A DNA stretch of 64,000 nt, taken from Microbacterium paraoxydans. GTDB lineage: Bacteria > Actinomycetota > Actinomycetes > Actinomycetales > Microbacteriaceae. Below are positions 26,291 through 36,835 of the stretch, piece after piece. The stretch lies in the NCBI RefSeq assembly GCF_018224615.1, contig NZ_JAGTUK010000001.1, positions 806,001 to 870,000 on the forward strand, given 5' to 3'. The notes below the pieces were generated by a model. That model was not told where the DNA came from. It did no database searches and saw only the letters and a program-made list of their open reading frames with translations. Both the position numbers and the translations under genes were made by a program. Numbering within the stretch: the stretch's first letter is position 1; each line of letters opens with the position of its first letter.

Positions 26291-27507
26291 GGGTCCTGAT
26301 CGTCTCGCAGTACTATCCGCCGGAGGCCGTGCCGCTGCCGGCCGATCTGGCGCACGGGCTCGCGCAGCGCGGGCATCAGGTGAAGGTGCTCACGGGCTAT
26401 CCCAACTACCCGACCGGGCGGGTGTTCCCCGGCTACCGGCAGCGGTGGCGCTCCACGGAGGACGACGGCGGCGTGCAGGTGTGGCGGGTGCCGCTGTTCG
26501 CGGACCATTCGCAGAGCGCCGTGCGCCGGCTGCTGAACTACGCCTCGTTCGCGCTCAGCTCGGCCACCGCACGGCGCCTGTCCCGCGGGGCCGACGTCGT
26601 GTACGTGTACGCCACGCAGATGACGGCGGGGTTCGGCCCGTGGCTGTGGCGCGTGACCGGAGGACGCCCGTACGTGCTGCACGTGCAGGACCTGTGGCCC
26701 GACTCCATCGTCGGCTCCTCGATGATGACGGGCGGCACGAAGGCGAAGGTCGTGTCCGGTGTGCTGGGGCCCTGGCTGCGCAGCGCCTACCGCCGGGCGG
26801 GTGCCGTGATCGGGATCGCGCCGACCATGGTGAGCACGCTCGTGTCGCGCGGTGCCCCTGCCGAACGCACCCACCTCGTGTACAACTGGGCCGACGCGGG
26901 CGAGCCCGTGTCCCCGGCGCTTCCCCCGGCGGAGCGTGACCGCGCGGTCGTGGTCTATGCCGGCAACGTGGGCGACATGCAGGATCTCGCGACCGCCGTG
27001 CACGCCGCTCATGCCGCCGCCGATGCGGGCGTGGAGCTGACGATCGTGGGAGACGGCGTGCTCAAGCCCGAGCTCCAGGCCCTCGCGACCCGCCTCGGCG
27101 CCCACAACGTGCGCTTCCTCGACCCGGTGCCGCGCGAGCGCATGGCGGAGGTCTACGCCGCCGCCGACTACGCGCTGGTGTCGCTCAAGGACATGCCGGT
27201 CTTCCGCGGCACGATCCCGTCCAAGCTGCAGGCCGTGCTGTCCGCGGGCCTTCCCGTCATCACGACCGTGCAGGGCGACGTGCGCGGGCTCGTGGAGGGG
27301 GCTGCGGCCGGGCTCACCGCGGACGCGGAGGACGTAGGCTCGATGGCGGACGCCTTCCGTGCCGCCGCCGCCCTCCCCGCCGAGGAGCGGGCCGCCATGG
27401 GCCGCCGCGGCCGCGACCTGTACGACACCAGCTTCTCCCGCGACTCCGGGATATCCACGATCGAACGGCTGCTCACGGCGGCCGCGAAGGGAACGGGCAC
27501 ACGATGA
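26287..27507 (+). CDS. GT4 glycosyltransferase, WbuB-like
   Basis: A 406-residue GT-B glycosyltransferase of the WbuB/WcaI type, some of which transfer L-FucNAc to lipid-linked sugars. Visible elements are VSQYYPPEAVPLPADLAHGLAQRGH at the N-terminus, HVQDLWPDSIVGSSMM in the middle, and VVYAGNVGDMQDLATAV leading into the nucleotide-sugar domain, with PSKLQAVLSAGLPVI replacing the classic EX7E motif. GTG 26287 overlaps the acetyltransferase stop. The following three genes make UDP-L-FucNAc, so FucNAc is a reasonable donor; this is inferred from family and context. Confidence 0.88.
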   Translation: MRVLIVSQYYPPEAVPLPADLAHGLAQRGHQVKVLTGYPNYPTGRVFPGYRQRWRSTEDDGGVQVWRVPLFADHSQSAVRRLLNYASFALSSATARRLSRGADVVYVYATQMTAGFGPWLWRVTGGRPYVLHVQDLWPDSIVGSSMMTGGTKAKVVSGVLGPWLRSAYRRAGAVIGIAPTMVSTLVSRGAPAERTHLVYNWADAGEPVSPALPPAERDRAVVVYAGNVGDMQDLATAVHAAHAAADAGVELTIVGDGVLKPELQALATRLGAHNVRFLDPVPRERMAEVYAAADYALVSLKDMPVFRGTIPSKLQAVLSAGLPVITTVQGDVRGLVEGAAAGLTADAEDVGSMADAFRAAAALPAEERAAMGRRGRDLYDTSFSRDSGISTIERLLTAAAKGTGTR

Positions 27508-28556
27508 GCGACTCCTACAACGGCGCGCGGGTCCTGGTCACGGGCGGTACCGGCTCGTTCGGGCACACCGTGGCGCGCAAGCTGCTCGAGCGCGATGTCG
27601 CCGAGATCCGCATCTTCAGCCGCGACGAGGCCAAGCAGGACCTCATGCGGCACGAGGTGCGCGACTCCCGGCTGCGGTTCTACGTGGGTGACGTGCGCGA
27701 CTACGACAGCGTGGAGCGGGCGACGCGCGACGTGGACTTCATCTTCCACGCGGCCGCGCTCAAGCAGGTGCCCTCGTGCGAGTTCTTCCCGATGGAGGCC
27801 GTGCGCACCAACGTGCACGGCAGCGAGAACGTGGTGCGCGCCGCCGACCGCAACGGGGTGTCCTCGGTCGTCGCGCTCAGCACCGACAAGGCCGTGTACC
27901 CGGTGAACGCGATGGGCATGTCGAAGGCGCTGATGGAGAAGGTGGCGCAGTCGCACGGCCTGAACAACCCGAACACCGCCACCACGGTGTCGTGCGTGCG
28001 GTACGGCAACGTGATGTACTCGCGCGGCTCCGTCATCCCGCTGTTCATCCGCCAGCTCAAGTCGGGCGGGAACATCACGGTCACGAACCCCGAGATGACC
28101 CGGTTCATGATGTCGCTCGCGCACTCGGTCGACCTGGTCGAGTTCGCGTTCCGCAACGCGCAGCAGGGCGACCTGTTCGTGCGCAAGGCGAAGGCCACGT
28201 CGATCGGCACGCTCGCGCAGGCGGTGCTGAACCTGTTCCGCTCCGACGCGACGATCGAGGTGATCGGCACCCGGCACGCGGAGAAGCTGTCCGAGGCGCT
28301 CGCGACGCGCGAGGAGCTGTCGCGCGCGCGGGACATGGGCGACTACTTCCGCGTGGTGGCCGACAACCGCGACCTGAACTACAGCGTGTACTTCGAGGAG
28401 GGCGACGTCGCCCAGAGCCGCTTCGAGGACTACGACTCGCACACCGTCGAGCAGATGGCGGTGGAGGAGGTCGAGGAGCTGCTGCTGACGCTGCCGGAGG
28501 TGCGCGCCGAGCTGCGGGCGGCCGGACTCCCGGAGACCCGCGGGACGCAGGCGTGA
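27504..28556 (+). CDS. capE: CapE-like UDP-GlcNAc 4,6-dehydratase/5-epimerase
   Basis: The first enzyme of UDP-N-acetyl-L-fucosamine synthesis (CapE/FnlA/WbjB), 350 residues. The N-terminal VTGGTGSFGHTVARKLLER binds NAD(P), and RHEVRDSRLRFYVGDVRD is typical. In place of the SDR Tyr-x3-Lys it has MGMSK after STDKAVYPVNA, as known for CapE, where Met replaces the Tyr. KATSIGTLAQAVLNLF near the C-terminus matches the substrate-binding latch region. ATG 27504 overlaps the previous stop. CapF- and WecB-type genes follow, giving a complete CapE-F-G set. Confidence 0.94.
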   Translation: MSDSYNGARVLVTGGTGSFGHTVARKLLERDVAEIRIFSRDEAKQDLMRHEVRDSRLRFYVGDVRDYDSVERATRDVDFIFHAAALKQVPSCEFFPMEAVRTNVHGSENVVRAADRNGVSSVVALSTDKAVYPVNAMGMSKALMEKVAQSHGLNNPNTATTVSCVRYGNVMYSRGSVIPLFIRQLKSGGNITVTNPEMTRFMMSLAHSVDLVEFAFRNAQQGDLFVRKAKATSIGTLAQAVLNLFRSDATIEVIGTRHAEKLSEALATREELSRARDMGDYFRVVADNRDLNYSVYFEEGDVAQSRFEDYDSHTVEQMAVEEVEELLLTLPEVRAELRAAGLPETRGTQA

Positions 28557-29647
28557 CCCGGTTCGCGGTCACCGGGGCCGGCGGGTTCCTGGGCTGGCAC
28601 CTGCGCGGCGCGCTGCAGGAAGCGGGCGTCGAGGTCTCGCCGATCGCGCTCGGCTCCGGGTTCGACGCGGCCGCCGCGACCGCCGCGCTCGACGGCGCCG
28701 ACCGCGTGATCCACATCGCGGGCGTCAACCGCGGCACCGACGAGGAGGTCGGCGACGGCAACCGGGTGTTCGCGGAGCAGCTCGCGGAGGCGCTGCGTGC
28801 CGCGCCACAGCCGCCGAGCGTCGTCGTGTTCGCCAACTCGATCCAGGCCGGCAACGGCTCGGTGTACGGCGAGGCCAAGGCCGCCGCGGCCGGTGTGCTC
28901 GCGGACGCGGCGGAGGCGATCGGCGCGGAGTTCGTCGACGTGCGGCTGCCGAACCTGTTCGGTGAGCACGGACGGCCGTTCTACAACGCGGTCACCGCGA
29001 CCTTCAGCCACCTGATCGCGGCCGGCGAGCAGCCCGCGGTCGAGCAGGACAGGGAGCTCACGCTGCTGCACGCGCAGGACGCGGCCGACGTGCTGCGCGG
29101 GGTCGTGCCGGTCGCGGCGATGGCCGAGCGGGAGCGCCACGAGACCGTCACGGGACTGCTGGCGCGACTCCAGGGCTACGCGCAGCTGTACGGCCGCGGC
29201 GAGATCCCGAGCGTGGCGGACGACTTCGACCGCGACCTGTTCAACACCTACCGCTCGTACACGTTCCCGGCGCAGTCGCCCATCGACCTGACCCGGCACG
29301 CCGATGCGCGCGGCTCCTTCTTCGAGATCATCCGGTCGCACGGAGGACCGGGCCAGTCGTCGTTCTCCACGACCGTGCCCGGCGTGACGCGCGGCGACCA
29401 CTTCCACCGCCGCAAGATCGAACGGTTCACGGTGCTGCAGGGGCGGGCCCGCATCTCGCTGCGCCGCCTGTACTCTGAGGAGGTCGTGTCGTTCGAGGTC
29501 TCGGGCGAGGCGCCCGGCGCGGTCGACATGCCGACCCTGTGGGCGCACAACATCACGAACATCGGTGACGACGTGCTCTACACGTCGTTCTGGACGAACG
29601 ACATCTTCGACCCCGCGAACCCCGACACGATTGCCGAGGCAGTGTGA
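28553..29647 (+). CDS. capF: CapF-like bifunctional reductase/cupin enzyme
   Basis: CapF (FnlB, WbjC) performs the second step to UDP-L-FucNAc: a C-terminal cupin epimerises C3 and an N-terminal SDR reduces C4 with NADPH. The 364-residue protein shows both parts: GAGGFLGWHL at the N-terminus with YGEAK as the YxxxK pair, and a cupin from about residue 240 (ARGSFFEIIRSHGGPGQSS, then the metal-binding GDHFHRRKIERFTVLQG). GTG 28553 overlaps the capE stop. Length and domain order agree with the family. Confidence 0.94.
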   Translation: MTRFAVTGAGGFLGWHLRGALQEAGVEVSPIALGSGFDAAAATAALDGADRVIHIAGVNRGTDEEVGDGNRVFAEQLAEALRAAPQPPSVVVFANSIQAGNGSVYGEAKAAAAGVLADAAEAIGAEFVDVRLPNLFGEHGRPFYNAVTATFSHLIAAGEQPAVEQDRELTLLHAQDAADVLRGVVPVAAMAERERHETVTGLLARLQGYAQLYGRGEIPSVADDFDRDLFNTYRSYTFPAQSPIDLTRHADARGSFFEIIRSHGGPGQSSFSTTVPGVTRGDHFHRRKIERFTVLQGRARISLRRLYSEEVVSFEVSGEAPGAVDMPTLWAHNITNIGDDVLYTSFWTNDIFDPANPDTIAEAV

Positions 29648-29648
29648 C

Positions 29649-30779
29649 ATGGCCGACAAGCTCAAGGTGATGACGGTGGTCGGTACCCGCCCCGAGATCA
29701 TCCGTCTCTCCGCCACGATCAAGCTGCTCGACGAGCACACCGACCAGGTGCTGGTGCACACGGGGCAGAACTACGACTACGAGCTCAACGAGGTGTTCTT
29801 CGAAGACCTCGGCCTACGCCGCCCCGATCACTTCCTGGAGGCCGACACGTCGTCGCTCGGCGCCGCGCTGGGGTCCATCCTCACCAAGACCGAGGAGGTG
29901 CTGCGCGCCGAGCAGCCCGACGCGTTCGTCGTGCTGGGCGACACCAACAGCTGCATCTCGGCCGTGATCGCCAAGCGGCTCAAGGTGCCCGTGTTCCACA
30001 TGGAGGCGGGCAACCGTTCCTTCGACGAGAACGTGCCGGAGGAGACCAACCGCCGCCTGGTCGACCACGTCGCCGACTACAACCTCGTCTACACCGAGCA
30101 TGCCCGGCGCAACCTGCTCGCGGAGGGACTCCACCCCTCGCGGATACTGCTCACCGGCTCGCCCATGCGCGAGGTGCTGGAGCAGAACCGCGCGCAGATC
30201 GACGCGAGCGACGCCGTGTCCCGCGCGGGACTCGAGCCGGGAGAGTACTTCCTGGTGAGCCTGCACCGCGAGGAGAACGTCGACAACCCGGAACGCCTGC
30301 GTGCCGCCGTCGACGCCCTGCACGCGCTGAGCGCCGAGTACGAACTGCCCGTCCTGGTCTCCACTCACCCCCGCACGCGCAAGCGCTTGGAGGCACTGGG
30401 CATCGCGGAGAGCGACGACGTGCGCTTCCACCCGCCGTTCGGGTTCCACGACTACGTCAAGCTGCAGCAGGAAGCGAAGCTCGTGCTGTCCGACAGCGGC
30501 ACGATCAGCGAGGAGTCGAGTCTGCTCGGGTTCCCGGCGGTCACGCTGCGCGACTTCATCGAGCGCCCGGAAGCGGTCGACACCGGTGCCATCGTCACCG
30601 CGGGCATCGAGCCCGAGCGCGTGCTCGCCGCGGTGCGCCTGGTGCTGGGCAGGTCCCGGCGCCCGGAGACACCCGCCGACTACCGCATCGACGACACGGC
30701 ACAGCGCGTCGTGAGCTTCATCCACGGCACGGTGGCGTCGCACCGACGACGCCTCGGACTGCTGAACACCGACGCCTGA
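29649..30779 (+). CDS. wecB: UDP-N-acetylglucosamine 2-epimerase-type enzyme (CapG/WecB family)
   Basis: A 376-residue non-hydrolysing 2-epimerase. Motifs include VVGTRPEIIRLSATIKLL, HTGQNYDYELNEVFFEDL, LGDTNSCISAV, HMEAGNRSFDENVPEETNRRLVDH and SDSGTISEESSLLGFPAVTLR, all standard. Here it follows capE and capF after one base, which is the CapE-F-G order in which this enzyme converts UDP-N-acetyl-L-talosamine-type product into UDP-L-FucNAc. A simple UDP-GlcNAc/ManNAc epimerase role is the alternative and cannot be excluded, particularly because a UDP-aminosugar dehydrogenase gene is present at 38-39 kb. Confidence 0.92.
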   Translation: MADKLKVMTVVGTRPEIIRLSATIKLLDEHTDQVLVHTGQNYDYELNEVFFEDLGLRRPDHFLEADTSSLGAALGSILTKTEEVLRAEQPDAFVVLGDTNSCISAVIAKRLKVPVFHMEAGNRSFDENVPEETNRRLVDHVADYNLVYTEHARRNLLAEGLHPSRILLTGSPMREVLEQNRAQIDASDAVSRAGLEPGEYFLVSLHREENVDNPERLRAAVDALHALSAEYELPVLVSTHPRTRKRLEALGIAESDDVRFHPPFGFHDYVKLQQEAKLVLSDSGTISEESSLLGFPAVTLRDFIERPEAVDTGAIVTAGIEPERVLAAVRLVLGRSRRPETPADYRIDDTAQRVVSFIHGTVASHRRRLGLLNTDA

Positions 30780-30796
30780 GGCATACGCGTCAGGCG
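30773..30796. terminator. Bidirectional hairpin at the 30.78-kb convergence
   Basis: CGCCTGA and TCAGGCG form a perfect seven-pair stem around a ten-base loop. The two arms contain the stop codons of the convergent epimerase and flippase genes, so one hairpin may end both operons. Confidence 0.55.
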
Positions 30797-32013
30797 ACCG
30801 GCGGGCCCTCGGGACGCGGTCGCCGCGACAGGTGGTAGTAGCTCGCCCACCACACCACGGCGTTGAGTGCGGCGATCGCCGCCATCGACCACGTCGCGCC
30901 CGGGATGCCCCACACCTGCGCGCAGGCGAGCACCACGAACGGCCGGGGGATGCCCACGGCGAGGCGCAGCGTGAGGCTGCGACCGCCCGCGAAGGCCACG
31001 CGGTGACCGGAGTTCGCGACCGCGCCGATCAGCGCGAACACGGCCTCCAGGCTCAGCGGCAGCAGGGCGAGGCTCGCGAGCTGCCACGTGTCGCCGAGCA
31101 GCTGCTCGCCCCACGCGTCCGGAAGGAACTGCAGCGCGATCAGGAACGGTGCGAGCACGGCGACCTGCAGCAGGGCGACCCGCAGTGCCGCCCTGATCTG
31201 CCGCCCTTGCACGTCGTCGCGCCGGGACAGGAACGGCAGCAGCAGTGAGCGCACCGTGGTCGCGATCAGGTTCAGCGGACCGAGGAGCGTGCCGGCACCG
31301 CGCACGGCGCCCAGCACTCGCCCGTCGGAGACGAGCCCGAGCAGGCCCGTGGTGAACAGTGCTCCGCCCGAGCCGACCGCGTAGTCGAGGGCGAACAGGC
31401 CGCTCACCCTGGTGTCGTCGCGGTGACGGGACCAGCGGGGGAGCACCGGCGTGCGGGCGACCGCCATCAGCACGTAGCCCGCCAGCGCTCCGCTCGCAGC
31501 CCAGGTGAGGTACACGACCCGTGCGTCCAGGTGCCCCGCGATCGACAGCGCCGCGGCGGCGATCGTAAGCACCGACCACGCGGTCGTGGCGACCATGGCC
31601 CGACCGGCGGCTCCCGCGGCGGAGTCGAACGTGCGCAGGAAGTCGAACACGATCAGGCCGTGGAACGCGATGCCCAGCACGACCAGGAAGTCGTTCGCCG
31701 TCGCCAGGCCCCAGACCACCACGACCGCGGCGCCGGCGAGCGCCACGAGGGAGGCGCGCCGGAAGCTGCGGTCGAACGTGTCGCGGTCACCGGGCCGGGA
31801 GAGCGCGGAGTCGGTCAGGGCGGAGCGGATGAGCCCCGACCCGAACAGGTACGCGACCATCGCGAGGGAGAACGCCGCGAACACCGCGACCGACGACGCC
31901 CGCGCGACCGTGATCGACAGAGCGAGGCTCGCCAGGCTCACCATCCCGTTGCCGCCGACCGCGAAGATCACGCGGCGGCTGCCCGAGAACCCGGGGATCA
32001 GACGCGCGGCCAC
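30790..32013 (-). CDS. Wzx-like polysaccharide flippase (MATE/MOP superfamily)
   Basis: A 407-residue membrane protein with about 11-12 predicted helices. It has no diagnostic short motif, but size, topology and basic helix-connecting loops fit Wzx/RfbX-type flippases that move undecaprenyl-linked repeat units to the outer face. The GTG at 32013 comes five bases after the stop of the RfbE-like gene; no strong ribosome-binding site is visible, suggesting coupling with that gene. It is the last gene of the leftward operon gmd-GT-rfbE-wzx. Confidence 0.85.
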   Translation of the reverse strand: MAARLIPGFSGSRRVIFAVGGNGMVSLASLALSITVARASSVAVFAAFSLAMVAYLFGSGLIRSALTDSALSRPGDRDTFDRSFRRASLVALAGAAVVVVWGLATANDFLVVLGIAFHGLIVFDFLRTFDSAAGAAGRAMVATTAWSVLTIAAAALSIAGHLDARVVYLTWAASGALAGYVLMAVARTPVLPRWSRHRDDTRVSGLFALDYAVGSGGALFTTGLLGLVSDGRVLGAVRGAGTLLGPLNLIATTVRSLLLPFLSRRDDVQGRQIRAALRVALLQVAVLAPFLIALQFLPDAWGEQLLGDTWQLASLALLPLSLEAVFALIGAVANSGHRVAFAGGRSLTLRLAVGIPRPFVVLACAQVWGIPGATWSMAAIAALNAVVWWASYYHLSRRPRPEGPPVA

Positions 32014-32018
32014 GGTGC

Positions 32019-33131
32019 CTAGCCGTCGCGCAGGGCGGTCAACGCGTCCTGCAGGGCCGTGCACACCTCGCCGACGGCCGCATCGTCGAGTCGCGGGAAG
32101 GTCGGCAGGCTGATGCCCTCGCGCGAGATCGCCGCGCCGACCGGGGTCTGCGTGCGCTGGGCCTCCGGCACGAACGGCATGTCCTGCACGAGCGGGAATA
32201 CGGGGCGCGACTCGATCCCCCGCGCAGCGAGGGCCGCGATCACGGCGTCGCGCTCGGCGGCGGAGCGGCCCACCAGGCGCACGGAGTAGATCCACGGGGT
32301 CGGCGAGGCGCCGGGCGCGGTGTCCTGCGCACGCACGCGCTCATCGCCCCCGAGCAGGTGCTCGTACTGCTCGACCACGCGGCGCCGCTGCGCGATCAGC
32401 TCGGGCGCGCGCTCGAGCTGCGCGGTGAGGATGGCCGCAGCGACGTTGGTCATGCGGTAGTTGTAGCCCACCATGTCGTGGAAGTAGCGACGGGTCGGGT
32501 GATTGCCCTGGTTGCGCAGCTGGAGCACGGCCGCGTGCAGGTCGGCGTGGGGGGTCGTGACCGCGCCACCCTCGCCGCTCGTGATGACCTTGTTGCCGAA
32601 GAACGAGAACGTGCTGATGTCGGCCAGCGACCCTGCCGCCCGTCCGCCCAGCGTGGCGCCCAACGACTCGGCCGCGTCGGCGATGAGCACGAGGTCGTGT
32701 GCGTCGGCGATCCGGCGCAGGGCGTCGTAGTCGGCGGTCTGCCCGTAGAGGTCGACCGCGAGGATCGCCCTGGTGCGGGGAGTGATCGCCCGCTCCACCG
32801 CGGCGGGATCGATGCACCACGTCCCGTCGAGCACATCCACGACCACGGGGGTGGCCTGCACGTAGTACACGGCGTTGAGCGTGGCCACGTAGGTGAGCCC
32901 GGGGATCACGACCTCGTCGCCCTGACCGATCCCGGCCGCGAGCAGCGCCAGGTGCAGCGCCGTCGTTCCGTTGTTGCACACCGCCGCGTGGGGGGCGCCC
33001 GTGAGCGCCGTCAGCAGCTCCTCCGCGCGTTCGACGTACGCGCCGCGGGACGAGATCCATCCGCTGTCGAACGCATCCAGCAGGTACCGGCGCTCGAGCT
33101 CGCCGAGGTCGGGTTCCGAGACCGGGATCAT
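32019..33131 (-). CDS. rfbE: GDP-perosamine synthase (RfbE/Per-like aminotransferase)
   Basis: A 370-residue DegT-type PLP aminotransferase closely resembling RfbE of Vibrio cholerae O1: it begins IPVSEPDLGELERRYLLDAF, continues DSGWISSRGAYVERAEE and carries the PLP lysine in TFSFFGNKVITSGEGG. LRNQGNHPTRRYFHDMVGYNYRMTN is also strongly RfbE-like. RfbE converts GDP-4-keto-6-deoxy-D-mannose to GDP-perosamine, and the gmd gene supplying that substrate is two genes upstream. No GDP-fucose or GDP-rhamnose synthase is visible, which supports perosamine. ATG 33131 overlaps the GT stop. Confidence 0.88.
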   Translation of the reverse strand: MIPVSEPDLGELERRYLLDAFDSGWISSRGAYVERAEELLTALTGAPHAAVCNNGTTALHLALLAAGIGQGDEVVIPGLTYVATLNAVYYVQATPVVVDVLDGTWCIDPAAVERAITPRTRAILAVDLYGQTADYDALRRIADAHDLVLIADAAESLGATLGGRAAGSLADISTFSFFGNKVITSGEGGAVTTPHADLHAAVLQLRNQGNHPTRRYFHDMVGYNYRMTNVAAAILTAQLERAPELIAQRRRVVEQYEHLLGGDERVRAQDTAPGASPTPWIYSVRLVGRSAAERDAVIAALAARGIESRPVFPLVQDMPFVPEAQRTQTPVGAAISREGISLPTFPRLDDAAVGEVCTALQDALTALRDG

Positions 33132-34312
33132 GCGTGGTCGCCTCTCATCAGGTGCTGCGGCTTGTCCCCGCGTCCGCCCGCCCAGGCGAACACCTGGTCG
33201 TACTCCTCGGCCATCTGCTGCCAGGTGCGGTCGCGCAGCTCCGCGCCGAGCGGGCGAAGCCGGTCGACGAATGCCGCGTGGTCGCCGGTGGCCGTCCGGA
33301 TCGCCGCGACCAGCTCGTCGGGTGCGTCGGGGTCGAACGTGGGAGCGGGGAGCCCGAGCGTGTCGAGCTGCGCGGTGATCGGGGGGATCCGGCTGGCCAC
33401 GAACGGCAGGCCACGCACGATCGCCTCGAACACCGGGCCGCTCGCGGCCTCCCACCGCGTCGGCATCACGAGCAGGTCGGCCGCCGCGTACTCGGCCTCC
33501 AGCCGCTCGGCGTCGACGAAGCCCAGCCACTCGATGCGGTCGGCCACGCCCAGCTCGGCGGCGAGAGCGCGGAGGTGCTCGCCCTGCTTGCCGTCTTCCG
33601 CGCCGGTGAACACGGCGGTCGCACCGGGCAGCTGCGGCAGCGCCCTCACGAGGACCTCATGGTTCTTGTGCGGCGTGACGAACCCGGGCAGCAGCAGGCG
33701 GAGGGTGCCGTCCTCGGGCAGGGTGCGGTCGGTCCAGGGGCCGGTGTTGAGCACGGGCAGCGGGATGAGGAAGGTCTTGTCCGCCGCGGCGGGGAACCGC
33801 TCGACCAGGCTGCCGTAGGGGTGCGCCCAGCTGCAGATCACGGCCGCCGCGCCCTCGACGTTGCGCGCGATGATCTCCTGGTCCATCGGCGAGGCCAGAC
33901 CGGGCTCGAACACGCGCAGGTCGTGCACCGTCACCACGGAGCGCCCGCCGCCCAGGGGGACGCGGTGGAACGGCTGCCACACCACGCCGTCGCCGAGCGC
34001 GTCCGTCGTGGAGCGCGCCCGTACGGCGCGCACGCGACCGATCAGCAATTGCGCGATCTTCGACGACCGCGGGACGAGCCGGCGCAGAGCCTGCTGCCAC
34101 CGGCTGGTCGCGCTCAGCGCCACGGTCACGGGGACGATGGCCGAGGTCAGCGCGGGAAGGCGCTCAGCCCAGGCATCGGCGGCCTCGGCGTTCACGAGGC
34201 AGCGGAACGGGACCCCGGCCGCGGCGAGGCCCTCGGCGACCCCCGCCGCCACCACGCCGACTCCGCCCGAGCTCGGGCTGACGGAGGTGAAGTCGAGGGT
34301 GAGCTCCGGCAC
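33128..34312 (-). CDS. GT4 family glycosyltransferase
   Basis: A 394-residue retaining GT-B enzyme. The N-terminal domain starts with a strand and the loop SVSPSSGGVGVVAAGVAEGL that binds the acceptor; the C-terminal domain has LLLPGFVTPHKNHEVLVRALPQL and EAASGPVFEAI, the EX7E donor motif. GTG 34312 is two bases after the gmd stop and its own stop overlaps the rfbE start (ATGA). Since it is flanked by gmd and rfbE, it is a likely perosamine transferase, although the sugar specificity is only inferred. Confidence 0.9.
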   Translation of the reverse strand: MPELTLDFTSVSPSSGGVGVVAAGVAEGLAAAGVPFRCLVNAEAADAWAERLPALTSAIVPVTVALSATSRWQQALRRLVPRSSKIAQLLIGRVRAVRARSTTDALGDGVVWQPFHRVPLGGGRSVVTVHDLRVFEPGLASPMDQEIIARNVEGAAAVICSWAHPYGSLVERFPAAADKTFLIPLPVLNTGPWTDRTLPEDGTLRLLLPGFVTPHKNHEVLVRALPQLPGATAVFTGAEDGKQGEHLRALAAELGVADRIEWLGFVDAERLEAEYAAADLLVMPTRWEAASGPVFEAIVRGLPFVASRIPPITAQLDTLGLPAPTFDPDAPDELVAAIRTATGDHAAFVDRLRPLGAELRDRTWQQMAEEYDQVFAWAGGRGDKPQHLMRGDHA

Positions 34313-34314
34313 GC

Positions 34315-35325
<1,011 letters not shown>

Positions 35326-35497
35326 CTCTGCCCTTTGTGCGTGCTAGCTGCGATTTGTCTGCCGGCGGTTCCGGATCGTGACTATCCTAGGGCGTCGGGG
35401 GATTCGTCCGTTCTGCCCGCCGGCGGCCGGACGGCTGCCGGCTTCACCGCGTCCCTCTCCCGGATCCGAACCGCACGAAGGGCGAGCTGGCTTCTCG

Positions 35498-36835
35498 ATG
35501 GACACACTCTCCGGCGCGCGGGAGTCGCACACCTCCCCGTCGCTGGGCGTGGACGCCGGTGACGATGCGACCACGCCTCCGCCCGCCGAGCGTGCACCAC
35601 GGTTCCAGCGTCTGTTCCGCGCGTTCCCGATCTCGGTCGCTCTCGCCCTGCCCTACGTGGTGCTGATCCTGCCGCAGGCCGTGTGGAATGACAACGAGCA
35701 CCTCGGGTTCATCGTCGGCGTGTTCGCGATCGCGCTCGCCGCCACGCTCTTCGTCGAGCTGCTGATCGCCATCGCCCGCTCGTCGCGCATCGAGAGGCAG
35801 CGCGAGCGTGGGCAGCTCCGGCTCGACACCACGCTCGCCCGGCTCAACGAGTACGGCCCCGCGCTGCGGCGCGCGGCCTACATCGTGACCGCGGTCGGCG
35901 TGGCGGTCGGGGTGCTGTCCGCGGCGGCCGGCATCGGGTCCATCCAGTCGCAGATCGGGCTCGTCGCCGTCTCGGCCCCGCTCGCGATGGCCTCCGCGCT
36001 GGTCGGCGGGTGGCCCACGATCGGTGTCGCGCTGCTGATCGCGGCCCGGCTCGCGGGACAGCTCTCGGTGCGGGCCTTCTGGATCTGGATCGCCGCCGTC
36101 GTCGTCGGGCAGGCGATCGAGGCCTACCTGACGGCGCTCACGGCCTCCCTCATGGCGTTCACGACCAGCCTCATGATGATGCTGCTGCTGTTCGGCGTGA
36201 TCCGCATCCGCTATGCCGTGATCGCGCTGCTGGTGGTGCTGGTCGCATGGCCCCTCGCGTTCGAGATCCGCAACGAGCTGCGTCAGTCCACGGGTGTCGC
36301 CGTCAGCACCCAGGTCGGTGCGTTCGATCGCCTGCGGTTCGACGAGCAGATCGCACGCGCGACCGAAGTGACGGAGGTGCCGCTCGAGCTCGGCCAGCCG
36401 GGGCCCATCGAGATGCTGCGCTACGGTCTGGTGCCGCGGGTGCTCGACCCCGACCGACCGACGATCTCGACCGGTATCCGGATCAACATGTACCTGGGCG
36501 GCAGCGCCACCTCGACGTACTCGTTCCTGCCCGTCACGACCACGTACGTGCTGGGCGGCCCGGTGTATCTGCTGCTCTGGTATGCGTTCTGGGCGCTGAT
36601 CGGCGCCGTGGTGCTGCGGGGCGGCCGCGATCTCACCGTGCTGCGCATCGTCCTGATGGGGTTGATCTTCAGCGGTCCGCTCGGATGGTTCTCGACGTTC
36701 CCCGACCGCACGATCGGCGTGCTGCAGTTCTTCGTGTCGTTCCTGCCCGTGATGCTGTTCCTGCTGCTGGAGAAGACCGCGGTCAAGCGCCGCGCGGCCC
36801 GGCGCGAGGCGAAGGCAGCGGAGGAGCGGCCATGA
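35498..36835 (+). CDS. Wzy-like repeat-unit polymerase, membrane protein
   Basis: A 445-residue protein with about 10-12 hydrophobic helices and a large external loop (about residues 275-345; RQSTGVAVSTQVGAFDRLRFDEQ and onward). Wzy polymerases are poorly conserved and recognised by this topology and by their place in the gene cluster. It sits with Wzx, glycosyltransferases and nucleotide-sugar genes, so block polymerisation of repeat units is the expected role. ATG 35498 has a weak AAGGGCGAG site. It is divergent from gmd and coupled to the following GT (ATGA overlap). Confidence 0.78.
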   Translation: MDTLSGARESHTSPSLGVDAGDDATTPPPAERAPRFQRLFRAFPISVALALPYVVLILPQAVWNDNEHLGFIVGVFAIALAATLFVELLIAIARSSRIERQRERGQLRLDTTLARLNEYGPALRRAAYIVTAVGVAVGVLSAAAGIGSIQSQIGLVAVSAPLAMASALVGGWPTIGVALLIAARLAGQLSVRAFWIWIAAVVVGQAIEAYLTALTASLMAFTTSLMMMLLLFGVIRIRYAVIALLVVLVAWPLAFEIRNELRQSTGVAVSTQVGAFDRLRFDEQIARATEVTEVPLELGQPGPIEMLRYGLVPRVLDPDRPTISTGIRINMYLGGSATSTYSFLPVTTTYVLGGPVYLLLWYAFWALIGAVVLRGGRDLTVLRIVLMGLIFSGPLGWFSTFPDRTIGVLQFFVSFLPVMLFLLLEKTAVKRRAARREAKAAEERP

